Shown: positions 43,543 through 51,495 of the stretch, one piece after another
Layout of the letters: every line of letters starts with the position of its first letter
Numbering within the stretch: position 1 is the stretch's first letter
Source: Actinospineispora spinosispora DSM 44797
GTDB lineage: Bacteria; Actinomycetota; Actinomycetes; Mycobacteriales; Pseudonocardiaceae
Reading direction: 5' to 3'
Assembly (NCBI RefSeq): GCF_000429025.1
Contig: NZ_KE386833.1
Coordinates: 1,006,582-1,070,581 of the forward strand
DNA length: 64,000 nt
Translations under genes and position numbers: made by a program
The notes under the pieces: generated by a model
Told to the model about the DNA's origin: nothing
The model's input: only the letters and a program-made list of their open reading frames with translations
Databases searched by the model: none

Positions 43543-44354
43543 GCGAGTACGAGGTGCTCGCGGTCCGCTACGGCAGCCGCGTCGCGCGCAAGGCCGAGAC
43601 GTACCTCAACTTCCACGTCTACGGCGAGCCCGACAGCGACCTGCCGATGGACTACTTCTTCTGGGTCGTCCGCAACGGCGACCGCACGATCGTCGTGGAC
43701 TGCGGGTTCGGACCCGAACCGGGCCTTGCGCGCCGCCGGACGATGCTCGTCCACCCGGCGGACGCGCTGCGCGGCCTGGGCATCACGCCGGAGTCTGTCA
43801 GCCAGGTCGTGGTCACCCATGCGCACTACGACCACATCGGCAACCTCGACCACTTCCCGGCCGCCGAGGTGGTCATCGCCCGGCGCGAGTTCGAGTTCTG
43901 GACCGGCCCGTACGCTCGGCGAACCCAGTTCGCGCACTCCACCGAGGCCGACGAGCTCGCCCGGTTGGCGACCATCGCCGGGCAAGGACGTCTGCGGCAG
44001 GTCGAGGGAACCGTGGACCTGGCACCCGGGATCGAGCTGACCGTGGTCGGCGGACACACCCCTGGCCAGTTGATCGCCCAGGTGGCAGGCGGTGACGGCA
44101 CGGTCATCCTGGCCGCCGACGCGCTGCACTTCTACGAGGAGCTGGAACGCGACCGGCCGTTCTTCGTGGTGGCCGACCTGCTCGAGATGTACCAGGGGTT
44201 CGACCTCCTGCGGGAGATGACCGAGGACAGCGGCCGGCTACTGGTCGCCGGACACGACGCCCAAGTGGGCGACCGGTTCGCCGGCCGGGTCGAGGGACTG
44301 CCCGACGAGCTCGGCGATCTCGTGGTGCGCATCGCACGCGGAGGGGAGAGCTGA
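43539..44354 (+). CDS. Metallo-beta-lactamase-fold hydrolase (AHL lactonase-like), copy 1
   Basis: A 271-residue MBL-fold enzyme. The metal motif is VTHAHYDHIGN (HxHxDH). Further ligands lie in VVGGHTPGQLI, ADALHFYEEL (Asp) and VAGHDA. Family members include lactonases and other ester hydrolases. GTG 43539 overlaps the MFS stop; its own stop overlaps the next ATG (TGATG). It is paralogous to the product of 48596-49405. Confidence 0.88.
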   Translation: MSEYEVLAVRYGSRVARKAETYLNFHVYGEPDSDLPMDYFFWVVRNGDRTIVVDCGFGPEPGLARRRTMLVHPADALRGLGITPESVSQVVVTHAHYDHIGNLDHFPAAEVVIARREFEFWTGPYARRTQFAHSTEADELARLATIAGQGRLRQVEGTVDLAPGIELTVVGGHTPGQLIAQVAGGDGTVILAADALHFYEELERDRPFFVVADLLEMYQGFDLLREMTEDSGRLLVAGHDAQVGDRFAGRVEGLPDELGDLVVRIARGGES

Positions 44355-45205
44355 TGGACCTGGACGGAAAGGTCACGCTGGTCACCGGGGCCGCGGGCGG
44401 GATCGGCTCGGCCACCGCACGCCGCCTCGCCGGCCTCGGCGCCCGGCTGGTGCTGATGGACACCGACGGCGACCGGCTCGCCGCGCTGGCTGCCCAGCTT
44501 CCCACTGACACCGTCCGCCACGTCGGCGATGTCGCGGACGAGAGCGACGTCGACGCCGCCGTGGCGGCGGGAGTGGCCGCGTTCGGACGGGTCGACCTGC
44601 ATCACCTCAACGCGGGAGTGCCCGGCCCGCTGACCCGGCTGCCGGAGCTGTCGGTGGCCGAGTTCGACCGAGTGGTCGGCATCAACCTGCGCGGCGCGTT
44701 CCTGGGGGTGCGGGAGGCGTTCCGGCAGTACGAGCGGCAGGGTGGCGGCGGGGCGATCGTGCTCACCGCATCCATCGCATCGCTGCGCGGCAGCGACGAC
44801 CTGCTGGCGTACCAGGCGTCAAAGCACGGCGTACTCGGTGTGTTGCGCGGCGCCGCCCTGTACGGAGGGCCGATCGGGGTCCGGGTCAACGCGGTGGCCC
44901 CGGGCATCGTGCCGACCGCGCTGTTCACCGAGTCCGGCTCGGGACCAGGTGGCGGTGACGACATGGCGCGCCGCGCCGCCACCACCCCGCTGCGCAGGCC
45001 GGGCACGGCCGAGGAGATCGCCTCGGTGGTGACTTTCCTGCTCAGCGCCGACGCCGGATACCTGACCGGCGAGGTCATCTCGGTGGACGGCGGCGCGTCG
45101 GCGGTGAGCATCGTGCGTCCCTCCGGTGGCGCCGGGGCCTGGGACACCGCTCCGGTGGACGCCCGGCTGCACCCCGCGACACATCGAGGAGAGGAGATCG
45201 CCTGA
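44354..45205 (+). CDS. SDR family oxidoreductase
   Basis: A 283-residue classical SDR. VTLVTGAAGGIGSATARRLA is the cofactor loop, HLNAGVPG the N-N-A-G equivalent, and YQASKHG the catalytic Tyr-Lys pair. A C-terminal extension after the usual GEVISVDGGAS end adds about 30 residues. ATG 44354 overlaps the upstream stop, and its stop is followed by the ATG of the dehydrogenase at 45205. Confidence 0.9.
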   Translation: MDLDGKVTLVTGAAGGIGSATARRLAGLGARLVLMDTDGDRLAALAAQLPTDTVRHVGDVADESDVDAAVAAGVAAFGRVDLHHLNAGVPGPLTRLPELSVAEFDRVVGINLRGAFLGVREAFRQYERQGGGGAIVLTASIASLRGSDDLLAYQASKHGVLGVLRGAALYGGPIGVRVNAVAPGIVPTALFTESGSGPGGGDDMARRAATTPLRRPGTAEEIASVVTFLLSADAGYLTGEVISVDGGASAVSIVRPSGGAGAWDTAPVDARLHPATHRGEEIA

Positions 45206-46101
45206 TGGCGAGCAGAACGGTCGGCGTGATCGGCCTCGGCAACATGGGCGGGCGGATGGCCCGCAGGCTGGTCGACGCGGGCATCACGGTCGTCGGGCAC
45301 GACCCGGTGGCCGGACGGGCCGAAACGGTGGGCGCAGAGCCGGCCGCCGACCCGGCGGAGGTCGCCACCCGGGCCGAGGTGATCCTGCTGTCCCTGCCGG
45401 ACAGCCACGTGGTGGAGCCGGTGGTCCGCGCTCTGCTGCCGTCGGCGTCGACGGGGTCGACCGTCGTCGACCTGTCGACCGCCTCGCCGGCCTCCACCAC
45501 GACGCTCCACGACGAGGCGGACGCGGTGGGTGTGCGCTACCTGGACGCGGGAATCTCCGGCGGGGCGGCGGCCGCGGACAAGGGCACGCTGACCATCATG
45601 GCCGGCGGTGACGCCCAGGCGCTGGCCGACATCGGCTGGGTCATGGAGCCGATCGCCGCGCGGGTCCATCACATGGGCCCGTCCGGAGCCGGCCACACCG
45701 CGAAGCTGCTGAACAACTTCCTCAACGCGGTGAGCCTCGCGGCCAGCGCGGAGGTGATGGTCGCCGGACGCCGCGCCGGTCTCGACCTCACCCAGCTGCT
45801 GGAGGTCATCAACACGAGCAGCGGCGTCAACTTCGCCACCCTCAACCGGTTTCCGCGCATCGTGACCGGCGACTACCTGGAGGGTGGCCTCACCAGCAGG
45901 CTGATGACCAAGGACGTCGCGCTCTACGTGGACCTGCTGGGCAGGCTCGGTGTTCCGACGCTCAACGCGTCCGGGCCATTGGCCAGCTTCGGTCTCGCGG
46001 ACAACCTCGGCTACGGCGACCAGATCAGCAACCGCGTCGTGGACGCCATCGGCGACGTGTCCGGTGGCGTCCGCGTGCACGACCAACCGACGGAGGGATG
46101 A
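45205..46101 (+). CDS. Beta-hydroxyacid dehydrogenase (HIBADH-like), copy 1
   Basis: A 298-residue NAD(P)-dependent enzyme. The cofactor loop is GVIGLGNMGGRMARRL and the substrate loop YLDAGISGGAAAADKG; the catalytic Lys is in GAGHTAKLLNNFLNA. Family members oxidise 3-hydroxyisobutyrate, tartronate semialdehyde derivatives and similar acids. It is paralogous to the product of 46933-47829. The next gene starts 3 bases after its stop. Confidence 0.9.
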   Translation: MASRTVGVIGLGNMGGRMARRLVDAGITVVGHDPVAGRAETVGAEPAADPAEVATRAEVILLSLPDSHVVEPVVRALLPSASTGSTVVDLSTASPASTTTLHDEADAVGVRYLDAGISGGAAAADKGTLTIMAGGDAQALADIGWVMEPIAARVHHMGPSGAGHTAKLLNNFLNAVSLAASAEVMVAGRRAGLDLTQLLEVINTSSGVNFATLNRFPRIVTGDYLEGGLTSRLMTKDVALYVDLLGRLGVPTLNASGPLASFGLADNLGYGDQISNRVVDAIGDVSGGVRVHDQPTEG

Positions 46102-46104
46102 GCA

Positions 46105-46527
46105 GTGCAGATAGTCCGGGGCCGGGCCCCGAGCGGTACCCCGACCCAGAACCGGTCCGAGACGTTCACCGGCACGGTGTGGGGCGATCCCGTCCTGCCC
46201 ACCACGGCCGAGGGCAACACGATCAACTCGGTCACCTTCACCCCCGGTGCGCGCACGTACTGGCACCACCACACGGGCGGGCAGATCCTGATCGTCACCG
46301 CCGGGCTCGGGTGGGTATGCCCGCACGGGGAGCAGCCGGCGCTGATCAGAGCGGGCGACGTCGTGTGGGTGCCGCCGGGGGAGCGGCACTGGCACGGCGG
46401 GACCTCGGACACGGTCATGACCCACACCGCGATCTCGATCGGCAGGACCCAGTGGCTGGACGAGGTCAGCGACGAGGAGTACCAGGCCGCGATCCGCGCG
46501 GCCGCCAACGGGGAGGCAGCACAGTGA
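46105..46527 (+). CDS. Cupin domain protein
   Basis: A 140-residue cupin. Motif 1 is YWHHHTGGQILIVTAGLGWV (three consecutive His) and motif 2 is PPGERHWHGGT. It resembles cupins annotated as carboxymuconolactone-decarboxylase partners, which sit beside AhpD-like genes, as here. GTG 46105 directly follows the dehydrogenase stop, and its own stop overlaps the next GTG (GTGA). It is probably a metal-dependent isomerase or decarboxylase of the pathway. Confidence 0.85.
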   Translation: MQIVRGRAPSGTPTQNRSETFTGTVWGDPVLPTTAEGNTINSVTFTPGARTYWHHHTGGQILIVTAGLGWVCPHGEQPALIRAGDVVWVPPGERHWHGGTSDTVMTHTAISIGRTQWLDEVSDEEYQAAIRAAANGEAAQ

Positions 46528-46940
46528 GCCAGGACAACGGGACCCGGTCCGACGCCTACGAGCGTGGGCTGACGATCCGGCGCGAGGTGCTCGGCGAGGC
46601 GCACGTCGATCGTTCGCTCGCGGCGGTCAGTGACTTCGCCCGACCGGTCCAGGAGTACGTGACCGCCACCGCCTGGGGAGAGATCTGGAGCCGGCCAGGG
46701 CTGGACCGCCGTACCCGGAGCCTGATCAACCTGGCCATGCTGACCGCGCTCAACCGCAACCACGAGCTCGGGGTGCACGTGCGCGGCGCGGTCACCAACG
46801 GGTGCAGCGTCGAGGAGATCCAGGAGGTGCTGCTGCAGGCCGCCGTCTACTGCGGCGCTCCAGCGGCGCTGGAGTCCTTCCGGGTCGCCGAACGTGTGCT
46901 CGACGAGATCGGCGCGACCAACGGCAGCGCTCATGGCTGA
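46524..46940 (+). CDS. Carboxymuconolactone decarboxylase family protein
   Basis: A 138-residue CMD-fold protein without a CxxC pair. TATAWGEIWSRPGLDRRTRS, LNRNHELGVHVRGAVTNGCS and LLQAAVYCGAPAALESFRVA match PcaC-type decarboxylases. GTG 46524 overlaps the cupin stop. It overlaps the following dehydrogenase gene by 8 bases. A lactone or beta-keto acid decarboxylation step is predicted. Confidence 0.88.
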   Translation: MSQDNGTRSDAYERGLTIRREVLGEAHVDRSLAAVSDFARPVQEYVTATAWGEIWSRPGLDRRTRSLINLAMLTALNRNHELGVHVRGAVTNGCSVEEIQEVLLQAAVYCGAPAALESFRVAERVLDEIGATNGSAHG

Positions 46941-47829
46941 GGCGACTCAGCTCGGGCGGGTGGGGTTCGTCGGCCTCGGCAAGATGGGCGACCCGATGGT
47001 CCGCCGGATCGCGGCGGGAGGCGTCGAGGTGCGTGGCCACGACACCTCGGCCGGGGCGCTCGCCGCCCTCGCCGACGTGCTCACCCCGGCGGGCAGCGCG
47101 GCCGAGGCAGCGGCCGGCGCGTCGGTCGTGATCCTGATGCTGCCGGACTCCACCATCGTCGAGAAGGTCGTCGAGGGCGGTGTGCTGGACGCGCTCGCCC
47201 CCGGGGCGGTGCTGGTCGACATGAGCTCGTCCGAACCGCTGCGCACCAGGGCGCTGGCAGCGCGGGTGGCCGAACGCGGCGTGACGCTCGTCGACGCACC
47301 GGTGTCCGGCGGGGTGTCCGGTGCGAACGCGGGAACGCTCACGATCATGGTCGGCGGTCCCGATGAGGTCGTCGAGCGGCTGGAGCCGCTGCTCGCCCTG
47401 ATGGGCCGGGTCCGCCACGTCGGCGCGGTGGGCGCGGGCCACGCTCTCAAGGCACTGAACAACCTGATGTCCGCCGCACACCTGCTGGCCAGCTCGGAGG
47501 CGATCCTCGCCGGTATGCGTTTCGGGCTGGATGCCACGGTGATGCTGGAGGCGGTCAACGGCTCCAGCGGACGCAGTGGGTCCACCCAGAACAAGTGGCC
47601 CAACTACATCGTGCCCGGCACCTACGACTCGGGGTTCACGTCCGGGCTGATGGTCAAGGACATCCGCATTGCGCTCGACCTGGTCACGGCGACCGGGACA
47701 CCGTCACGGCTGGCCGCGCGGACCGTCGAGCTGTGGAGCGACGCGGTGGACGAACTGGGCCCGTCCGCCGACCACACCGAGATCGCCCGTTGGCTGCAAC
47801 TGCACACATCCGCACAGGAGTCGACATGA
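46933..47829 (+). CDS. Beta-hydroxyacid dehydrogenase (HIBADH-like), copy 2
   Basis: A 298-residue enzyme like the one at 45205. The cofactor loop is GFVGLGKMGDPMVRRI, the substrate loop is LVDAPVSGGVSGANAG and the catalytic Lys is in GAGHALKALNNLMSA. Both copies are 298 residues but clearly diverged, so this is not a recent duplication. ATG 46933 lies inside the previous gene, and the stop overlaps the next ATG (ATGA). Confidence 0.9.
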   Translation: MAEATQLGRVGFVGLGKMGDPMVRRIAAGGVEVRGHDTSAGALAALADVLTPAGSAAEAAAGASVVILMLPDSTIVEKVVEGGVLDALAPGAVLVDMSSSEPLRTRALAARVAERGVTLVDAPVSGGVSGANAGTLTIMVGGPDEVVERLEPLLALMGRVRHVGAVGAGHALKALNNLMSAAHLLASSEAILAGMRFGLDATVMLEAVNGSSGRSGSTQNKWPNYIVPGTYDSGFTSGLMVKDIRIALDLVTATGTPSRLAARTVELWSDAVDELGPSADHTEIARWLQLHTSAQEST

Positions 47830-48599
47830 CGCTCACCGCCGAGCAGCAGGAGATCAAGGACGAGTTCATCCGGGTGCGCGGTACCTGGGGCGAACCGTGG
47901 CAGCACATGCTGGAGCTGGACCCGCCGTTCGTGCGGGCCTACCTGAACTTCTCCGCCGTGCCCTGGGTGAAGGCCTCGCACCTGGAACCGAAGGTCAAGG
48001 AGTTCATCTACATCGCGGCGGACGCTGCGGCCACCCACCTGTACGAGCCGGGTATCCGCCAGCACATCGCCGCGGCGCTCGATCACGGCGCGACCCCGGC
48101 GGAGGTGATGGAGGTCCTCGAGCTGACCAGCACGCTGGGCATCCACGCCTCGAACATCGGGGTGCCGCTGCTGATAGAGGTGCTCGAGGAGGAAGGGCTG
48201 CGCACCGGGCCCGCCGCGCTCGACGAACGCCAGGAGCGGCTCAAGGCGGAATTCACCGAGAACCGCGGCTACTGGCACCAGTTCTGGGAGGGCATCCTCG
48301 AGCTGGCCCCGGACCTGTTCGAGAGTTACGTCGAGTTCTCCTCGGTGCCGTGGCGGACCGGGACGCTCGAACCGAAGATCAAGGAAATGATCTACATCGC
48401 GTTCGACGCCTCGGCGACGCACCTCTACGTACCGGGGCTCAAGCTGCACCTGCGCAACGCGGTGCGGCTCGGCGCCACGACCGAGGAGCTCACCGAGGTG
48501 CTGTCGATCGTCAGCGTGATCGGCATCCACGCCGCCACCACCGCGGCGCCGATCCTGGCGGAGCTCGTGGCGGCACGGGCCGACGGGGCGGCGGGATGA
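47826..48599 (+). CDS. Tandem carboxymuconolactone decarboxylase-like protein without cysteines
   Basis: A 257-residue protein made of two similar halves. Half 1 has YLNFSAVPWVKASHLEPKVK and EFIYIAADAAATHLYEPGI; half 2 has YVEFSSVPWRTGTLEPKIKE and MIYIAFDASATHLYVPGLKL. Each half is a CMD/AhpD-like unit, and there is no cysteine in the protein, so AhpD-type redox chemistry is impossible. ATG 47826 overlaps the dehydrogenase stop. Decarboxylase, isomerase and structural roles all remain open. Confidence 0.85.
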   Translation: MTLTAEQQEIKDEFIRVRGTWGEPWQHMLELDPPFVRAYLNFSAVPWVKASHLEPKVKEFIYIAADAAATHLYEPGIRQHIAAALDHGATPAEVMEVLELTSTLGIHASNIGVPLLIEVLEEEGLRTGPAALDERQERLKAEFTENRGYWHQFWEGILELAPDLFESYVEFSSVPWRTGTLEPKIKEMIYIAFDASATHLYVPGLKLHLRNAVRLGATTEELTEVLSIVSVIGIHAATTAAPILAELVAARADGAAG

Positions 48600-49405
48600 T
48601 CGACCCGGCGGAGCTGGGCACCGCGTCCCGGGTGCTCTCGGTGAAGTACGCGGAGCGCCAGGTCCAGCGCAGCGAGGTGTTCCACGAGTACTCCTCGTAC
48701 GGGCTGCCGGACGCCACGCTGGACATGGACTACAACTTCTGGGTCATCACCGACTCGGACGGCATCACCCTGCTCGACACCGGCTACGACGTCGCGGCGA
48801 GGGACTGGCTCGGCGAGATCCCGGTGACCTCGACCCCGGACTGTCTGGCGCTGCTGGGGATCGAGCCCTCGGACGTCACGAGGGTGATCACGTCGCACTT
48901 CCACTACGACCACATCGGCTACCTCGGGTTGTTCACCGAAGCCGAGGTGGTCAGCGGCGGCGCCGAGCACGACTACTGGTTCGGCAAGCGCGCCGAGGGT
49001 GCGTTGGAGGGCGAGTTCACGACGGAGGCCGACCTGGCCGTGGTCGAGCGCGCCAGGGACGAGGGCAGGCTCCGACTGGTCCGTGATGCCGAGCGGGTCT
49101 CCGACGCGATAGCCGCCCGTCCGGTCGGCGGCCACTGTCCCGGTGAGCTGCTGGTCGCGGTCCGGACCGAGGGCAGGCCGCTGCTGCTCGCCTCCGACGC
49201 GGCGCACTTCTACGAGCAGCTGGAGCACGAGTGGCCGTTCTTCGCGTTCACCGACCTGGGGGAGATGCGCAGGGCCCTGTCCCTGATCAACGAGCTGGCC
49301 GAGCGGTTCGCGGCCACGGTGATCCCCGGTCACGACGCGAGGACGAGACAGCGCTTTCCCGCTCTGACCGGACCGGCCGGCGCGATAGCGGTGGTGCTGG
49401 CGTGA
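48596..49405 (+). CDS. Metallo-beta-lactamase-fold hydrolase (AHL lactonase-like), copy 2
   Basis: A 269-residue MBL-fold enzyme with ITSHFHYDHIGY (HxHxDH), VGGHCPGELL, SDAAHFYEQLEHEWPF and IPGHDA. It shares with copy 1 the M-D-Y-x-F-W-V N-terminal feature and the H-F-Y-E block, so both belong to the same subfamily. ATG 48596 overlaps the stop of the tandem CMD gene. It is the last structural gene of the operon. Confidence 0.88.
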   Translation: MIDPAELGTASRVLSVKYAERQVQRSEVFHEYSSYGLPDATLDMDYNFWVITDSDGITLLDTGYDVAARDWLGEIPVTSTPDCLALLGIEPSDVTRVITSHFHYDHIGYLGLFTEAEVVSGGAEHDYWFGKRAEGALEGEFTTEADLAVVERARDEGRLRLVRDAERVSDAIAARPVGGHCPGELLVAVRTEGRPLLLASDAAHFYEQLEHEWPFFAFTDLGEMRRALSLINELAERFAATVIPGHDARTRQRFPALTGPAGAIAVVLA

Positions 49406-49430
49406 CGTCATCGGGATAAGGTCTGCTGGT

Positions 49431-50165
49431 ATGACTGCCGGACAAAGTCCTCCCGCCACCTCGACGGCCGAGGAGGCCGCCGAGCACGGGGGCTTCCGAG
49501 GCATTCACATCGGCCGGATCGCGGCGCCGCTGCGCGAGCAGGTGCTGGACGGGCTGCGCAACGCGATCCTCGGTTTCGAGCTGAAGCCCGGCCAACGGCT
49601 GGTGGAACGCGAGCTGATCGAGCAGACCGGCGTGTCCAGGGCGACCATCCGGGAGGCGCTGCGCGAGCTGACCGCCGAGGGTCTGGTGGTGACGGTCCCG
49701 CAGAAGGGCGCCGTGGTCTACTCGCCGTCGCCGGAGGAGGCCCGGGATCTCTACGCGGTGCGCGGCGCCCTCGAAGCGCTCACCGTGCGGCGGTTCATCG
49801 AGCGGGCCGGTTCGGCGCAGCACGACCGCCTGCGTGCGACGGTCACGACACTCGAAGCGGATGTGGCGGCCGGGGCCGACATGCCCCAGCTGCTCCGCAC
49901 CAAGGACCTGTTCTACGAGGCCCTGCTCGCGGGCGCGGCGAGCCCGACGGTCGAGCAGATCCTCGCGGGAGTGCAGGCGCGGGTGCGGCTGCTGCGCGCG
50001 ACGTCGCTGTCCCGGCCCGGTCGTGCCGCGATCATGGCGGGCGAGATGCGCGCATTGGTCGACGCGATCACCGCACGGGACGTCCAGCTGGCCACGCGGC
50101 TGTGCACGGAACACCTCGAACACGCGGCGGCCGCCGGCATCAACCAACAACCAGACTCGCCCTGA
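49431..50165 (+). CDS. GntR family regulator (FadR/FCD subfamily)
   Basis: A 244-residue regulator. The wHTH is LREQVLDGLRNAILGFELKP to RATIREALRELTAEGLV (about 34-88). The C-terminal FCD domain is helical, with EEARDLYAVRGALEALTVRR and CTEHLEHAAAAG holding the typical His ligands. It lies 25 bases behind the operon and probably represses it in the absence of a carboxylate inducer (inference). Confidence 0.9.
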   Translation: MTAGQSPPATSTAEEAAEHGGFRGIHIGRIAAPLREQVLDGLRNAILGFELKPGQRLVERELIEQTGVSRATIREALRELTAEGLVVTVPQKGAVVYSPSPEEARDLYAVRGALEALTVRRFIERAGSAQHDRLRATVTTLEADVAAGADMPQLLRTKDLFYEALLAGAASPTVEQILAGVQARVRLLRATSLSRPGRAAIMAGEMRALVDAITARDVQLATRLCTEHLEHAAAAGINQQPDSP

Positions 50166-50203
50166 TCACCACCGCTGCGAGGTGGCCCCGCTAGTCGTTG
50201 TGG

Positions 50204-50278
50204 TGCCACCTCGCAGAGCGTCATGTCGCGTCGCAGACGCTGCGGCGTCTGCGACGCGACATCGGGGTCTGCGAAGTC
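50204..50278. repeat. Dispersed nested-palindrome repeat B, copy 2
   Basis: Matches 10321-10395 at about 59 of 75 positions without gaps. Its centre is a perfect 17-bp stem, TGTCGCGTCGCAGACGC (50224-50240) and its complement (50245-50261), with the four-base loop TGCG. It lies between the convergent GntR and MarR genes, a terminator position. Confidence 0.8.
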
Positions 50279-50313
50279 GTTCGTGCGGCGGCGGAGACAC
50301 GCCGCCCGGCACA

Positions 50314-50730
50314 TCAGGTCTCGGTCAGCAGGCGGGTGAGGAGCTCGGTGAGCTGAGCGAGGTCGCCCGTCGCTAGGGTCGCCATGGCCGGCGGCGGGCG
50401 TAGCAGGATGGCGTCGGCGGTGGCGATGGCGTCCTGGCCGGTCGCGGTGAGGGTGACCAGCTTGCGGCGCCGGTCGTCGGGGTGGGGGCGTCGCTCCACG
50501 AGGCCGTGGGACTCCAGCTTGTCGACGATGAGCGTCGCATAGGGGGCGTCGATGCTGTTCGTCTCGGCGAGCTCGCGCAGCGTCCTCGGCCCCTCCCGGA
50601 GCTGGAAGAGAATCTTGCCCCGGCCGCCGCCGAGGCGGAAGCCGAGCGCGTCGGACAACTCTGCTCTGCGGTTCTGGGATTCGACGAACCGGTACATGAG
50701 AGCCCAGGCCTGTTCGTGGTCCGCGGTCAC
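50314..50730 (-). CDS. MarR family transcriptional regulator
   Basis: A 138-residue MarR protein. GPRTLRELAETNSIDAPYAT is the recognition segment and RRPHPDDRRRKLVTLTATGQ the wing. GTG 50730 overlaps the stop of the upstream SDR gene (GTGA), so regulator and SDR are one transcript from the promoter at 51433-51461. Confidence 0.87.
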   Translation of the reverse strand: MTADHEQAWALMYRFVESQNRRAELSDALGFRLGGGRGKILFQLREGPRTLRELAETNSIDAPYATLIVDKLESHGLVERRPHPDDRRRKLVTLTATGQDAIATADAILLRPPPAMATLATGDLAQLTELLTRLLTET

Positions 50731-51425
50731 CAGGGAACCGTACGACCGAGGTAGTCGACGTAGTGCAGACCGGGTGCACCCCGGAGCGCGTCGAGTGTCT
50801 TCACGAGGTTCGGGATGCTGTCCTCGATGCTCAGCCGCGCGTCGGGCCCGCCCATCTCGGTGCGTACCCAGCCGGGCGCCATCAGGACCAGTGTCCGGCG
50901 CTCGCCCTCGTGGCGTGCCGCGTAGCTGCGCATGAACGTGTTGAGCGCGGCCTTGCTTCCCCGGTACACCTCGTGGCCGCCCCGGACGTTGTTCGTCACG
51001 CTGCCCTGGCCCGAGGACATGATCCCGATCGTTCCGCCGGGCTCGACGTGCTCGGACAGGGTCTCGATGACGCGCAGCGGTCCCAGTGCGTTGGTGACCA
51101 TGACCCGGGTGAACTCCTCGGTCGAGGTCTCCGCGACGGTGCCCTCGGGCTCGTTCGTGACTCCGGCGTTGACGAACAGCAGATCGAACTTCCGGTCCGC
51201 CAGCCGCGCGTCCAACGCCGTGATCGTCGAGGGGTCGGTGATGTCCACGCTCTCGATCTCGACGGTTCCGGCGTGGGCGTCGGCGAGGTCGTGCAGACGG
51301 CTTCGGCCCGAGCCGCGGACGGTGGCCACGACCTGTCGACCGTCCCGGGCCCACTGCTCGGCCAGCGCGAGTCCCAGGCCCCGCGACGCCCCCACCAGCA
51401 ACACTCGAAAAGTACTTATACTCAT
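50727..51425 (-). CDS. SDR family oxidoreductase
   Basis: A 232-residue SDR of the sniffer/CsgA-like type. FRVLLVGASRGLGLALAEQW is the cofactor loop, LLFVNAGVTNEPEG the N-A-G motif, and YRGSKAALNTFM the catalytic Tyr-Lys. ATG 51425 lies 7 bases after a -10 box, implying a leaderless mRNA; there is no ribosome site. It is coupled to the MarR gene. Confidence 0.88.
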   Translation of the reverse strand: MSISTFRVLLVGASRGLGLALAEQWARDGRQVVATVRGSGRSRLHDLADAHAGTVEIESVDITDPSTITALDARLADRKFDLLFVNAGVTNEPEGTVAETSTEEFTRVMVTNALGPLRVIETLSEHVEPGGTIGIMSSGQGSVTNNVRGGHEVYRGSKAALNTFMRSYAARHEGERRTLVLMAPGWVRTEMGGPDARLSIEDSIPNLVKTLDALRGAPGLHYVDYLGRTVPW

Positions 51426-51432
51426 AACAATC

Positions 51433-51461
51433 ATTATGTGTGCTACAACTATCGCCGTCAA
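51433..51461 (-). promoter_or_regulatory. Sigma-70-type promoter of the SDR-MarR pair, leaderless
   Basis: On the minus strand TTGACG (51461-51456), 17 bases, then CATAAT (51438-51433). Transcription would start within a base or two of ATG 51425. The surrounding AACAATCATTATGT dyad is a possible MarR site. Confidence 0.7.
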
Positions 51462-51495
51462 CTTCTCCTGGGCGGGTGACCTAGGCTCTGATGCG

